Counted from the stretch's first letter, positions 1 through 11,234 are shown. The stretch: DNA of 64,000 nt from Tetracentron sinense (GCA_015143295.1 CM026554.1:26877215-26941214), one strand, 5' to 3'. Made by a program: numbers and translations. Notes: generated by a model not told the origin, from the letters alone.

Positions 1-1570
1 CTTGTGAGTGAGGGGAGACCCCTCATGGAAGGGAAGGAGGTGTGAACTCCCTCCTAAGAAATGCTTGTTCTAGTCCTCTTGTCAAAAGTGAAGTGAAACA
101 TATCGTAGGATATGTCCCACCTCTAAGTCTTGTTCTTAAGAATACTGATAAAACATGTCATGCATGCCGTGCTCGTGGGATCGTGTGCATACTTTCATTT
201 GAAATGAAATATGACAATTTGGGGATTTCACAATACATAAAACAACAAAATTTGAGTAAGTAATCATTCATTCAAATTTTAGGGAAAGCAAGTAAGCACA
301 CTATTATAAGCCCTAGCAATTTCATAAACATTTAAACATGCATTTTACACTACAAATCGTCATTTTCTCCATTGAGGCATTTCATCAAACACATGGTGTG
401 TGTATTTTGGTTAACACCTAAATCTTTTATTTTATTCTACATGAATCATCTTTCATTCAATCCACATCATGTATGTTCATTATTGAGGTGAAATACCCTT
501 CCCATTTTAATCATCACAACACATACACGGCATCCAATCGCCCATAAACGTCCACACAACCATCCATTCATCCCATTTCCTTATCTTGTTTAGAAATTTC
601 TGAAAATCATAAAATGAAGGAAAATAAAGAGTTGAGATGAACTAGAAGGGTAGTATAAGGTACCGACCTTGATTTGGGTTGAAGAACACCCTTGGTGTGT
701 AGTTCCAACTTGAGGAAGAATCCCTCTTTGAGTTTGAGGAACTCTAGTTGCTTGAGAAAGGTCCTTTGCTTGAAAATCTTCAAGATGAGCTTCCCTTGAT
801 CTCCAATCCAAGCCTTCTTTGAAGGATTTCCTCAAAATCCTCTCTAACCCTATCTCCCATTTTCTCTCTCTAGGTTAGAAATGCCCCAAAATGAGGATCC
901 CTAACAAGAAAAGGGTTTAAGACCCTCAAATCTGGAATCTGCTACCGCATGCGATCGATCGCACACTTATCTACGATCGATCGCAGGTCCTTACAATCGA
1001 TCGCACCTGGATGCGATCTATCGCACATGAACCCGAATATTTCTGGTCTGATTTCCCCCTGCATGCGATCGATCGCACACTCTTGCGATCGATTGCAGAT
1101 CCCTGCGATATATCGCACCTAGGGATCCATCTATCGCATATGACACCGAGAGTTTGGGACCCATTTCGCCTGCATGCGATCGATCACACCTGACTTGCGA
1201 TCGATCGCACCCTTCAGATTTTGTTGTTTTCTCATATTTTTCCCTACTTTAGTAATTTGGCCATAACTTTCAACTCGTTTGTCCGATTTTGACGATTCAA
1301 CTTGCGTTGGATTCGTCTTTTGAAAAGGAACATTCCTGATATTCAGAATTTCCAATTTGTACTTTATTTATTGACTAAATTGCCCCTGAAGTCGATTGAT
1401 CCGCAAATGGGTTTCAGTAACTCGGGTTTTCGATATATTCAACTTAAGAATACTACTTCTTAACCCTTAAGCTATTCAAAATTTCTTATTTCATAGAAAG
1501 GAAAAAGATTACAAAGAAAAAATGCCTTGGCACGAGTTCCAATGCATAGCAAAAGTTTTGGGGCTCTACA
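1..1570 (-). repeat. 3' LTR (partial) of the left-edge gag-only element
   Basis: Read on the minus strand, this LTR starts at 1570 with TGTAGAGCCCC, matching the starts of the solo LTR at 47076 (TGTAGAGACCCC) and of the LTR at 28362 (TGTAGAACCCC). The far end lies outside the window. A block near 1245-1330 (containing TTTTGACGATTCAACTTGCG) is shared with the other LTRs of this family, and a palindrome array lies beside it at 950-1210. No clear TATA box was found at the expected place below 950; a weak candidate is the AT-rich stretch near 915-935. Confidence 0.8.
950..1210. repeat. Palindromic repeat array, TGCGATCGATCGCA core
   Basis: About ten exact or near copies of the 14-bp perfect palindrome TGCGATCGATCGCA are spaced roughly 15-50 bp apart, for example at 950, 1065, 1085 and 1195. 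Several differ by one base (CGATCTATCGC, CGATATATCGC). The array occupies the same place in the LTR as the CGCTCGAGCG arrays at 13282, 16221 and 27293 and the ACCGATCGATCGGT array at 47558, next to the conserved TTTTGACGATTCAA block. It is CpG-rich and could bind a dimeric factor or form hairpins; neither can be shown here. Confidence 0.85.
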
Positions 1571-2336
1571 ACTAGATTTGCCCTTCTCCATTCCTCTTCT
1601 CTTGAAGAACTCTTCAGAATTAGCCTCTACTAATAGTGCTTTGTCCACGACTTCGGAATATATCTCATATCTGAACATTGAGACTCGGTCCTTGAGGTAG
1701 GCCTTCAACCCCCTCTCAAATTTGTAGGTTTTCATGGCCTCGGTCGCTATCATATACGGAGCAAGTCTTGATAGTTCTAAAAATTTTACCTCATAAGCAG
1801 CCACAGACATATTACCTTGCTCCAATGTAATGAACTCAACTTCTTTCTTCTCCTCCATTCCACTGGGAAGTATTTCTTGTAGAAGACGTCCAAGAATTCT
1901 CCCCAAGTCCAGTCTTAAACCTGTCAGGTCAACTCTCGAGTCCTAATTGCGGACCTCCACCAATGGTTGACATTGCCTTCAAGCATAAAGGCGGCCCAGG
2001 TGACCCTCTCTACCTTTGTGGGCATCATTATTGAAAATATTTTCTCAATCTATTTGATCCATCCTTCTGCTGTTAGCGGATCAATGCCTCCACAAAACAC
2101 CGGAGGCCTCATCCTCCGAAAGGCTTCTATTCCAGCTTGTGCTTTATTTGGAGGAGTAGCTATAAGTGTGCCGGCAAGAGGAGGAGTAGGTTGCCTAGCT
2201 GCTAACATAACCAAGGTCTCGGCTATTGATGCAAAAGCTTGTGCAAAGTCGGGTTGATCATCACCCGATGGAGTATCACCTCTATCACATCTTGTGTTGT
2301 ATCCACGACTCTGTGCACCACACCTGATGATTACTC
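1571..2336 (-). pseudogene. Decayed Ty3-type gag, truncated at the LTR boundary
   Basis: Two minus-strand reading frames together give a retrotransposon capsid protein. The N-terminal part (about 2336-1930) contains the motif VTWAAFMLEGNVNHWW. The C-terminal part (1906-1571) contains LEQGNMSVAAYEVKFLELSR. A frameshift near 1880-1920 separates them. The open frame runs on into LTR sequence, because gag stops abruptly at the LTR start at 1570 with no zinc knuckle. No good ATG is visible at the expected start. The 290 bp between gag and the primer site hold nothing else recognisable. Gag would form virus-like particles and package element RNA, but this copy cannot encode an intact one. Confidence 0.8.
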
Positions 2337-2631
2337 CAGAGGAAGACAGTACAACATGAGTCTAACTTGGATAAGCATTTAGTTAACAATTTTATAATTC
2401 ACTCAATACATGTTCACTAAGTATAGAACAATGCACACATGGTATACATAACAATGGCATACATACAATTCATGTTCCTAGTGTAGGTCACTAAGTTCGG
2501 TTGAGCCCCAACCGGTTTTGACTAAGACTAACTTGTTAGTCCATACTTGGAATATAACTCTTCAAGATGACTCTAATGCCTTGTTCAATCCTGGTATCAG
2601 TTCTAAGTGACCCTAGGGACTCTAATTCCTA

Positions 2632-2646
2632 GGCTCTGATACCACT
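2632..2646 (-). promoter_or_regulatory. Primer binding site (initiator tRNA-Met type)
   Basis: The minus strand reads AGTGGTATCAGAGCC immediately after the 5' LTR end at 2649. TGGTATCAGAGC is the usual plant Ty3/Ty1 site complementary to the 3' end of initiator tRNA-Met, which primes minus-strand DNA synthesis. Confidence 0.85.
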
Positions 2647-2648
2647 TC

Positions 2649-2698
2649 TGTCGCGCCCCAAAATACCCCCTAGGAGTAAAGGGATACTTTAGGTATGA
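2649..2698 (-). repeat. 5' LTR stub
   Basis: Only about 50 bp of this LTR remains (TGTCGCGCCCCAAAATACC on the plus strand). It aligns with the LTR ends at 14200 and 25220. It then changes abruptly into an Athila-like gag fragment, so the rest of the 5' LTR has been lost. Confidence 0.65.
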
Positions 2699-3168
2699 CT
2701 ATTTTGTGTGCACAAATCCTTCAAGAATTTGGAGTAAGCCGGAATTTACTTGATTGCATCAAGTAGAGGTAGATTTATCTTAATTTGTTTGAAGACCCCA
2801 ATCATGTCTTCTATCCTTGCTCCCTTTTTATAAAAGAGTGAGGTATCATTCAAACAAGTCGGGTACGGAGTTTTAGGCATGTAGGGTGCCTCAGGAATGA
2901 GAATTAGAGTGGAAGAAGAACCTTGATCCTTCTTATTGGTATCCCTTCCCTCGCCCTCAATTTCAGAAGATCCTACATTGGGCATTTCTTTTTTGCCTGA
3001 ATTCTCCCTAAGCTTATCTTCAAATACCTTCCCACTTTTAAGCTTATCACGGTTTAAACTTGTTCATGATTTATCTATTGACCTAATTAACACCTTTGGG
3101 ATTACTCATAGGTTGACTTGGAAGAGTTCCTTCCACTCTCCTATTGATAGCAATAGCAAGTTGTCCTC
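2699..3168 (-). pseudogene. Athila-like gag C-terminal fragment
   Basis: The minus-strand translation contains KINLPLLDAIK, then an in-frame stop where the family usually has Gln (IKQIP), then IPAYSKFLKDLCTQ. Upstream, a degenerate LPSQPMSNPKG and LKSGKVFED resemble the LPSQ-NPKG and LRSGK motifs of Athila-type gag-protease proteins. The fragment has several stops and at least one frameshift, and both ends are cut: by the LTR stub on the left and by the Ogre LTR on the right. It may be among the oldest sequences in the window. Confidence 0.65.
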
Positions 3169-4611
3169 TGAGCACAGGATTTGTCCCGCTCACAGGTTAT
3201 GTTAGAGTTGCCACCTATTAATCCAGAAGGGATAAGTCCTCAGGTTGAGGATAAGGTCTTGGTCTACGTGAGAGTTCTAGGTAAGAGGTTCGGTTAAGTC
3301 CCAGGGAAGGTGTTAGGCACCCCAGGACCACAATTTTAAAATGGTTACCTACTTTCTAGTTGTAAGCCAAATTAAATTAAATTATGTTTAAATGCTTAAG
3401 TGTTTAGAGTAATACTAACTCAAGAAAGAGAAAGCTAACTATGGTCAAACCCGTGTTGGGTTGCCTACGTACTCACGAGGGTGAGATCAGACCAAGCGTA
3501 GTTCTGGCACATGGGCCCGTGCCAGGGCTAAGGGATGTGTGTGTGTGCATCGGGATGGCTAAGGGTCTAGCCTGGAGGCTAGGGTTGGTCAAGTGCATGG
3601 TATAGGCCCAATAGGCCAAAGGTTAGTCCTGTAGACTAAGGATTAGTCTGGTAGACTAGGATTAGGCCCAGTAGGCCAAGGGGTAAGTCCGGTAAACTTG
3701 ATTTAGGCCTGGTAGGCCAAGGGTGGATTTAATCGAGGTTAGGATTACTAACTGAGGTTAAGGGTTAAGCTAACCATGGTTAAGATTGCTAATCACAATT
3801 GAGGATAACAAGGTTTGGCCCGGTAGGCCAAGGGTAAGCCCAGTAGGCTAAGGGATTAGGCCTGGTAGGCTAAAAAGGGATTTAACTATAGTCAGGGTTA
3901 CTAACCGGAGTTAAAGGGGAGTTTACCATGGTTAGAACTGCTACCCATAGTAAAAAGGTTCAAAATCTACATTTTTTATCTCTTTTACATTTTTGAATGT
4001 TTTTGGCTTTTTAACAGATTTTTTCAAGGGTTAAAAGTACTTTAACCAAAGTTAAATGTTAACTGGGGTTGAGTTAACCCTAGTTAAAGGTCTAGGTAGG
4101 TCTGAAATTACCGCCATTCCTGGCATTTTCCAGAAAATGAGATATACCCCCTGGGCCTAGACCAGGCTACTTCCAAAGGATCCCTCATGGCCAGAGGGTC
4201 CCCTAGAAGGTCCAGGGAGGTTCCATGCAATAGGGGGTCTTGCACCCCGAGTTCAATACGTCAAGGGGGTTTCCTCATGCCTATGAGGAAGGTAGAGGGA
4301 CCCCTATCCATGGTTGTATAGTACTATAACAGAAAATAAATGGCCCTTATAATAAGACTAGGGGCCTTACATAGCTTGAAGCGAAAGGACAGTGGGTAGG
4401 GGGTCCTACCCTATGGCTACGGCCTCTGTGGCAGTGGATGAGTGGTACATGGTGATGGCTGGTTGAGGAGGTTGCCTGGGTAGCTCCTGGATAGCTTGGG
4501 GTGGTTTCAAATGAATAACCAAGGCTTAGAAGACTGGTGCTCAGGCTGGCCAAAGTCCAGTAGGGCTTCACTATGATGGTTTTGGAGTGGTTTAACCTTG
4601 AGGACCGGGGG

Positions 4612-4619
4612 TATTTATA
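4612..4619 (-). promoter_or_regulatory. TATA box of the Ogre-1 3' LTR
   Basis: The minus strand reads TATAAATA followed by CCCCCGG. The position matches the TATAAATA at 54832-54839 in the Ogre-2 3' LTR, which marks it as the LTR core promoter. It also confirms the minus orientation. Confidence 0.7.
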
Positions 4620-5009
4620 GGATTAGCAGGACCTCAAGGTATTCTAGGGATTAAAAGAAGGGTGTTGAACACTGTGGGAGAGGAGCTGGGGTGGTGTAGG
4701 GGGTGCTAGACTGAATTGGAAGAAGACATTAAAAATGACGGTAGAGTTTTTACCGTCATTCCTGATTTAGCTAAAATCAGGAATGGTGGTAGAAACTCTA
4801 TCGCTAAACCTGTTTACATTTGGCTGGGGTACTATACATCTTACTAAACTTGAAAATGACGGTAGATTTTCTACCGCTATTCCTAAAATTTTTAAATTTT
4901 ACATAGTGGGCCCCACACCAATGGCTCCTAGGGTATGTGGGCCCATGTTTGGGCCCACAGGATGGTTTGGCTTCAAATTTCGGGTCCTTGGGTTGACCTA
5001 GGGCTTTCT

Positions 5010-5172
5010 TAGGTTTGATCTAGGGTTTGACTAAGGCTTACTTAGGGTTTGACTATGGTTTACCTAGGGTTAGGCCTAGGGTTTGACTAGGGGTTACCTA
5101 GGGTTTAACTAGGGTTTACCTAGGGTTTGACTTGAATAGGGTTTACCTAAGGCCAGACCTAGGGTTTGACTA
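5010..5172 (-). repeat. Telo-box-like cluster in the Ogre-1 LTR
   Basis: The plus strand carries about eight TAGGGTTT units (AAACCCTA on the element strand) at irregular 12-25 bp spacing, mixed with variants such as TAGGGTTA and ATGGTTTACC. The sequence is not a regular telomere array. AAACCCTA is the plant telo-box, bound by TRB-type Myb proteins, and is common in plant promoters. A similar but more degenerate cluster lies at 54185-54420 in the Ogre-2 LTR. Confidence 0.65.
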
Positions 5173-5469
5173 ATGTTTACCTGGGGTTAGGGTTTTAACC
5201 ATGGTTAAGGTAATTAACCATGATTAGGAAAAAGTGTCAAAATTAGGTGCTTACTATTGCCCCTCTTTGTCGGAGAGTGCCAAGTTGTCAATTAAATGAT
5301 AAAAACAGGAATCATCCTATTTTTACACCAAGACTGGAGACTAGCAAGTAGTCCAATCTACCCATGCTAGTGATTGATGGATGCTATGAAAGATGGCATG
5401 TCTCGGAGGTACTAGCCAGATTGATTGTTATGGCATTACCTAGAGTGTCGGAAGGAAGACATACTGGAG

Positions 5470-6300
5470 ATGTCGCAGTATGGTAAATGAGTTACCAAGG
5501 TACACACAAGATGTCAAGGACACACGGGGTGTCGAATGGGACATGCAAGAGGTATCCTGGTCTGACGAGATTGTCAAGGGATACACAAGATGTCGGGGAT
5601 ATGCAGGAGGTAATACCGCGGTATGACAAGATTATCAAGGGGCACACACGATGTCGGGGACACACGGGGGGTGTCGTAAGGGGACATACAGAAGGTATCG
5701 CAGTATGACAAGATTGTTAAGGGGCACATAGGATGTCGGAGACACATGGGGGTATCGCAAGGGGACATGCAGGAGGTATCGCGGTATAATGAGATTTGTC
5801 AAGGGATAAGCAGGATGTTGGAGACACACGGGGTGTCGAAAGGGGACATATAGGAGGTATCGTGGTATGACGAGATTGTTAAGGGATACACAAGATGTTG
5901 GGGATATGCAGGAGGTAATACCGCGGTATGACAAGATTGTCAAGGGGCACACACGATGTCGGGGACACACGGGGGGTGTCGTAAGGGGACATGCAGAAGG
6001 TATCGCAGTATGACAAGATTGTCAAGAATACACAGGATGTCGGGGACATGCAAGAGGTAATGCCGTGGTATGCCGAGACTGTTAAGGGGCACATAGGATG
6101 TCGGGGACACATGGGGGTATCGCAAGGGGACATGCAAGAGGTATCACGATATAACGAGATTTGTCAAGGGATACACAGGATGTTAAAGACACACAGGAGT
6201 ATCGAAAGGGGCATGCAGGAGGTGATGCCGCGGTATGATGAGATTGTCAAGAGGCACACAGGATGTTGGAAACACATAGGGGTGTCGAAAGGAGATATGG
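5470..6300. repeat. Tandem-repeat array in the Ogre-1 3' UTR
   Basis: The phrases GTATGACAAGATTGTCAAGG, GGCACACAGGATGTCGGGGA and GGGGACATGCAGGAGGTAT recur throughout. A larger unit is visible: the segment near 5581-5690 recurs almost unchanged near 5886-5995, an offset of about 305 bp. Long open frames across the array arise from repetition, not from coding. Ogre-2 has a related array in the same place (52990-53590). Confidence 0.85.
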
Positions 6301-8042
6301 TATGTCCAAGAGGCACTGGCTGGATTGATTTTGAAATGGCCCAGAGGTGCTGGATTTTGATGATGTCATGCAGGGTGTAAAAGGTGAGGATGTTTTCTAA
6401 TGACTCTATTGACTGCGACTTACTAGCTATGCGTGGCGTCGACTTTTTTTATTTTATCTTGCCAGGGCTGCTTTAGTGCAGGTTGGTACAGTCGGATCTT
6501 GATACCAGAAATTCTATTTTTTGAAAAATATTTGGACTTTTGTAAAAGTATTTCATTTTGCTAGAAAGAATGCTTAGCTATCTTTTAGAATTCCCAGTAA
6601 ATTGCATTTGTCAAGGCTTAGGAGGATTTGTGATCTGTCTGTTACTCTCGGAGAGTGGAGTATGACTTAGAAGAGGTTTTGTCACCACTAGGGAATATTT
6701 GTTGGGGGTAGACACACTTGTCTTGCTGTTGTTGAGGACTGATGACTCTTACTAGGGATAAATTGCTGAATGACAGAAGGTAGTTTGAACTTCTACTGAG
6801 GATTCACTGGGGAATAGAACGCTGCTGGAGACCATCAATTGTCTGTTGTGGAGTTGTTCTCGGTGGCATCTGCTGGGGATGATCAGGAGTTCAGCAAGAC
6901 TGATTACTACCAAATTTTTTCCCTAAACAGCTCTTCAACTTTTCCTCCCTTTTTTATCCTTATAATGACCAAGTCATGGGCTTCGCATAATTTTTGCGCA
7001 ATGAGGCCGTTGCCAATTTTCCTCATGTCTGCGAAACTGGTTGATTTTTGTCCCCTATTTTTCCCCTAGTCCCAAGATTAGGTCTGGGGTCTCTTGATTT
7101 TTACATAATGAGGTTGTTGCCAGTTTTCACTCATGCCCACGACTTGTTGGGAAAAATGGATCTTCTCCCTTCATTGCTCTGGATGGCGCTCTGCCGGTGA
7201 TTGTGTTCCGCCAGGGATGTAGATGTGATACTGCACTTGAACTCATAGTTTCTAGGGGATCTAGGAGGACTTAGAGTAGGAGGAAATGTAGGCTAGGGGA
7301 CCGAAGTTTGGGACACTCTGGGGTTGTTCCTATTGCAGTTGATTTGTACTCTCTTAGGGGTTTCTCTCGTTGCAATTGACTTTCCCTTCGGAGGTTTCCG
7401 TTGGAGCTTGCCCTTTTTTATTTTATTTTATTTTTTTTGGGGGGGGGAGGGCTCTGCTGGGGAATTTTCCTCTTTGAGAGAGGTTGACTTTGGGAGAGAT
7501 TGACCCTGTTGGGGAGAGTTTTCGGGAGAGATTGTTCCCGAAGGAGGTTGATTCTGATAGGAAAAGAGTCTGGAGAGATTGTCTCTGTGGGGATTCTCTA
7601 ACTTTTGAGAATGTTTCAACTTCTATTTTGGGGTTTTCCTTTGATGAAAATTTTGTACCCTCGAGAGTTGACTCAACCGGGGAAATTGAGAGAGTTCTGA
7701 CTCTATATAGGGAAAGTTTGACTCTGTGGGAAAACTTTGGAAACGGGATGATTAAGGAGATATCTTGATCCCTATTGTGATCGCACCTGATTGTCAAGTT
7801 GCCTACGTACCCTTTGTAGGATCAAGTCATGACGTAGTTTAGGCAAATACCGTAGAGTGTAAAGGAGGGTGTCCCTGAAAAGGTTTTATGAAAGAAGGGT
7901 TGTTAGGCTCAAGGGGGCTAACTAGCGGATTTTATTGATTTGAAAATGGTTTACATTACTGGGGATAAAGAGTGTGTCAAGGATGGGCTCTTGTCATTTC
8001 CCAGAGAATCAATGAGTGGAAAGCGCCTATCAGATCTAGACC
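6301..8042 (-). other. Ogre-1 3' untranslated region, non-repeat part
   Basis: This lies between the integrase stop (8045-8043) and the tandem array. It holds no gene that I recognise. It contains loosely repeated GGGGA/CTCTGG-rich phrases, for example GGGGAGAGTTTTCGGGAGAG near 7510, which also appear in reverse in the Ogre-2 3' UTR at 38200-38516 and 51786-52650. A T-rich run followed by a G run lies at 7415-7450. Confidence 0.7.
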
Positions 8043-9787
8043 CTAAGCATAGTATCGTTTGACTTTGTCCATATTGATGGGCTCTGGGAGGTCTTCATCA
8101 TCCATACGTCCGAGTTGAATGGCGCCACCAGAAAATTTATCTCGGACGATGTATGGGCCTTCATAGTTGGAAGTGAACTTGCCCCTTGGGTTAGGGCGGT
8201 TTGGCAACATTTTTTGGAGAATCAGGTCACCGACTTCAATGCTTCGTAGCTTGATTTTCTTGTTGAATGCCCTAGCCATGCGCCTTTGGTAGGCCTAAAA
8301 GTGGTTGATGGCTTTCAATCGCCTCTCCTCTATTAGATTCAGCTACTCATACCGGGTTTATGCCCATTCTGCTTCTGAGATTTTACTTCCATTACCACCC
8401 GGAGTGATGGAATTTCCACTTCGATAGGGAGGACTGATTCTATATCATAAGCCACAGAGAATGGTGTTACCCCAATCGAGGTTCGAATGGATGTTCTGTA
8501 GGCCATGAGTGCATATGGGAGCATCTCATGCCAGCAGAGTAATTGGTTATCATCTTCTTTATGATTTTATTCATGTTCTTGTTGGCAGCTTCAATTGCAC
8601 CATTGGTTTGTCGTCTGTATGACGAGGAATTGTGGAATTGTGATGTTATATTTTAAACTTTTGGTAGAGATCTGTCATCCCCTTATTGCAGAAATTGAGA
8701 GCATTGTCTGTTCCAATCTTAAATAGGATCCCGTATCAACAGGTAATGCCCTTTTTTTGAAAATTCTGAACCACAAAGGCTGTGACGTTGGCATAAGAGG
8801 TTGCCTTGACCCATTTAGTGAAATAATCAATTGCTACCAGGATGAATCGATGTCCATTTGACGTTTTCGGCGCTATGGGTCCGATGACGTCAATGCCAAG
8901 AGCTGAGAATGGCTATGGAGTGGTGAGATTATGCAGCCTGACTGGCGGTGCATTGATCTTATCGGTATAGACCTGGCATTGGTGACATTTCTATACATGC
9001 TGGCAATAATCAAATTCCATCGTGGACCAGTAGTTGCCCAGTCTGAGTATCTTCTTAGAGAGCATTAATTCATTCATGTGTGGACTGTAAGTTCCTCTAT
9101 TGACCACTTCAACTACCTATGCCGCTTCATTTGTATCAAGGCACCTGAGCTAGATCAGGTTCGGCGATATCTTGTACTAGATTCCTCCTGAGATGACAAA
9201 CTGAATGGCCAGTCTTTTGACTACCCAATGATCTATTTTGGTGGCATCGAATGGGAAGGTCCCATCCTCGAGATAGTGCTTGATGTCCGCATACCAAGGC
9301 TTGTTGTCTGATACCTCTTCAATCTCAAGGCAGTAGGAAGGCTAACCCTATTACTGAATCTCGATTGGCTAGAGCATGATGTCCTTAGGAATCTGTAATA
9401 TAGAGGTGAGGGTCGCCAGTGCACCAGTAAATCTGTTGTGGTTCTTGGACCTGTGACTGAAGGTGATTCTCTTGAGCTGATTGATCGACATGTTGAGGTA
9501 GGCCAAGTACAGGACTAGCCTTGCTTCTCGAATGGCCTCAGATTCATTTGCCTGATAGATTACCAAATATGAGTCATCGTAGACATCTATCTCTTCAATT
9601 CCAATGTCCAGAGCTTCTTTTATTCCGGCTATACACGCCTCATATTCTACCTTGTGGTTTGAACATGCGAACTTTAGCTTAGCTGAGATGGGGAGGTGGG
9701 CTCCCTTGGGAGAGATTAGGACTACTCCTGCCCGTTGTCCATGATTGTTAGCAGCTTCGTCAAAATACAACTCCCAACCAAGGTATT
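8043..9787 (-). pseudogene. Ogre-1 pol, 3' half: second RNase H and integrase
   Basis: Reading 9787 to 8043 on the minus strand, the first part (9787-9369) encodes a second, Tat-lineage-specific RNase H (aRH). Its motifs are LYFDEAANNHGQRAG, VEYEACIAGIKEAL and VYDDSYLVIYQANESEA. Next come a linker and an integrase. The integrase core retains the second catalytic Asp in GTDNALNFCNK (about 8690-8665), then LMAYRTSIRTSIGVTPFSVA (8510-8450). The C-terminal domain (8279-8043) reads KLRSIEVGDLILQKMLP and ends at KRYYA. Stops and frame changes break the integrase middle. The start is cut inside the pol linker by the insertion of Ogre-2; the missing front half is at 56682-58317. Confidence 0.85.
9783..9787. 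other. Target-site duplication GTATT, left copy (Ogre-2)
   Basis: GTATT lies directly before TGTAAGCACC at 9788 and recurs at 56682-56686 directly after GTGCTTACA. A 5-bp duplication is standard for Ty3-type integrase and fixes both ends of Ogre-2. Confidence 0.92.
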
Positions 9788-11212
9788 TGTAAGCACCTAA
9801 TTTTTACACCCTATCTTAACCATGGTTAATATCATTAATTATGGTTATCCCCAGCTAATCCAAGGAAAAACCCTAGTTAAACCCTAGTCGAGCCTTAGGC
9901 CTAACCCTAAAACAAGCCCTAATCCTAGGAAAAACCCTAGTCTACCGCCATAACAATATACCAAATGCAATAGTTTTTACCCACTGTGGGGCCCACTCCA
10001 GACCTCCCCCTGGGCCTATATCAGGCCCAAGACATTCCCTGCACTTCCTTCTTCAATCTCTATGAGTCCCTGACCCTGGGGTTCACCCTTAACTCAAATC
10101 CCAGACCTACAAAGACCCCAAGAATGGCTTCTGTAATGGCGGTAATCCTATTACCTCCATTTTTGACTTTCTATCTTTTGGGCTTTTGCACAAGGCGCAT
10201 ACCTAGTAGGAGGCTACTCTAGACCCTGCCATGCTCTCTGGGTTAACCCTACCCAGACCAACAACCTTAACTGGGGTTAACCTAACCCTGGTTAACTTTT
10301 AACCATGGTTAAGCACACCTTAACCCTTAGAAAATTCTAAAAATGTTCAAAATCTTGCACGAGACCCAAAATGTTCTTCTTTGACCTCTTTACCTTGGTT
10401 AGCAACCCTAACCATGGTTATTTTTCCCACTTAATTCTGGTTAGCAACCCTAACCTCGGTTAAATCTGATTTTGATCTACCGGGCCTAATCTCTTAGCCT
10501 ATCGGGCTCACTCTTAGCGTACCGGGCCCATCTTCAGCTTACCGGGCTTTATCTTATTACCCTCAACTGTGGTTAGCAATCCTAATCATGGTTAGTTTGA
10601 CCTTTAACCCTGATTAGTACCCCTAACTTTGGTTAAATCCGATTTTTGACCTACCGGGCCTAAATCAAGTCCACTAGACTTTCTTCTTGGCCTATCGAGC
10701 CCAACCTTAGTATACTGGACTAACCCTTGGCCTACCGGGCTTAAACCATGCACTTGACCAACCCGGTCAACCAAATCCTAATCTACCGGACTAGTTCATT
10801 AGCCACCCTTAGTGAAAACACACACACCCCATAGCCTTGGCACGATCTCATGTGCCATAACTATGCTCGGTCTGATCTCACCCTTGTGATTATGTAGGTA
10901 ACCCAACATGGGTTCAACACTAGTTAACTTTTCTTTTTTAGATTAGTATTATTTTAAACACATAGGCATTTGAACAAACGACTTGATTTTAATTGGCTTA
11001 TACCTAGAAAGTAGGGAACCATTGAAAAATGAAGGTCATGGGGTGCCTAACACCTTCCCCAAACTTAACCAAACCTCTTACCTAGACCTCTACTGTAGAC
11101 CAAGACCTTATCCACTACTTGGGGACTTATCCCTTCTGAATGAATAGGTGGCGACTCTCAACATAATATAAACCCATGAGATATTTTAGGGAAGCGAAAT
11201 CCCGTGCTCATA
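9788..11212 (+). repeat. 5' LTR of Ogre-2, internally deleted
   Basis: It starts TGTAAGCACC and ends near CCGTGCTCATA, and is 1425 bp against 2554 bp for the partner at 54128-56681. The two align at both ends. The difference is one internal gap: the sequence near 9940-9960 jumps from the equivalent of about 54290 to that of about 55415. The missing 1.1 kb includes the TATA box. Palindrome TTAACCATGGTTAA occurs at 9816-9829 and 10299-10312. The 3' half is rich in phrases such as CCTACCGGGCC and AACCCTGGTTA. Confidence 0.88.
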
Positions 11213-11213
11213 G

Positions 11214-11234
11214 CTCTGGCAACTCCACTAGGTA
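11214..11234 (+). promoter_or_regulatory. Primer binding site of Ogre-2
   Basis: CTCTGGCAACTCCACTAGG follows the 5' LTR. It resembles the TGGCGACTCC-type site of Tat/Ogre elements, attributed from memory to tRNA-Arg. The family comparison is recollection and was not searched. Confidence 0.65.

Larger units (their letters stand above)
1..2698 (-). mobile_element. gag-only Ty3-type LTR element, left-edge copy
   Basis: On the minus strand the order is a 5' LTR stub (2649-2698), a primer binding site, a decayed gag, and a 3' LTR that runs off the left edge of the window. No protease, RT, RNase H or integrase lies between gag and the 3' LTR. The internal region is only about 1.1 kb, so this copy could move only with proteins made elsewhere, or it is an internal-deletion derivative. 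The LTR end sequences and the conserved block near 1290 match the LTRs at 11319-28362 and the solo LTR at 47076-49484, so all belong to one LTR family. Confidence 0.8.
3169..5255 (-). repeat. 3' LTR of Ogre-1
   Basis: The minus-strand start (about 5255, GTAAGCACCTAA) and the end near 3169 match the Ogre-2 LTRs at 9788 and 54128. The LTR is about 2.1 kb. It has a TATA box (4612-4619), a telo-box-like cluster (about 5010-5170), the palindrome TTAACCATGGTTAA (5195-5208), and a degenerate series of phrases such as GGTAGGCCAAGGG at 3600-3960. The terminal bases are decayed (AG for TG at the start), so the limits are accurate only to a few bases. Confidence 0.8.
3169..9787 (-). mobile_element. Ogre-1, outer Ogre/Tat-like element, 3' part
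   Basis: On the minus strand this part carries the end of pol (second RNase H and integrase, 9787-8043), a long 3' UTR with tandem repeats (8042-5256) and the 3' LTR (5255-3169). The coding part is cut at 9787 by Ogre-2 and continues at 56682 (RNase H, RT, gag, ORF1 up to 62994). Continuity is supported by the 5-bp duplication GTATT on both sides of Ogre-2. It is also supported by Ogre-2's own uninterrupted pol, whose sequence spans the junction at about 36130-36160. The 5' end is lost beyond 62994. Confidence 0.9.

Noticed and set aside
950-1210. Regularly spaced short repeats resembling a CRISPR array
   Set aside because: Repeats are palindromic, variable in spacing and located in a plant LTR; there are no uniform spacers and no cas genes.
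5574-6380. Overlapping open frames of 65-130 codons on both strands rich in CP, SPTSC and RYLL motifs
   Set aside because: They lie wholly in a tandem repeat whose unit length keeps several frames open, and the sequence is element 3' UTR in both Ogre copies.
9880-9945. Possible interstitial telomere repeat
   Set aside because: CCCTA units are irregularly spaced and mixed with other phrases; they look like an LTR motif cluster, not tandem TTTAGGG.
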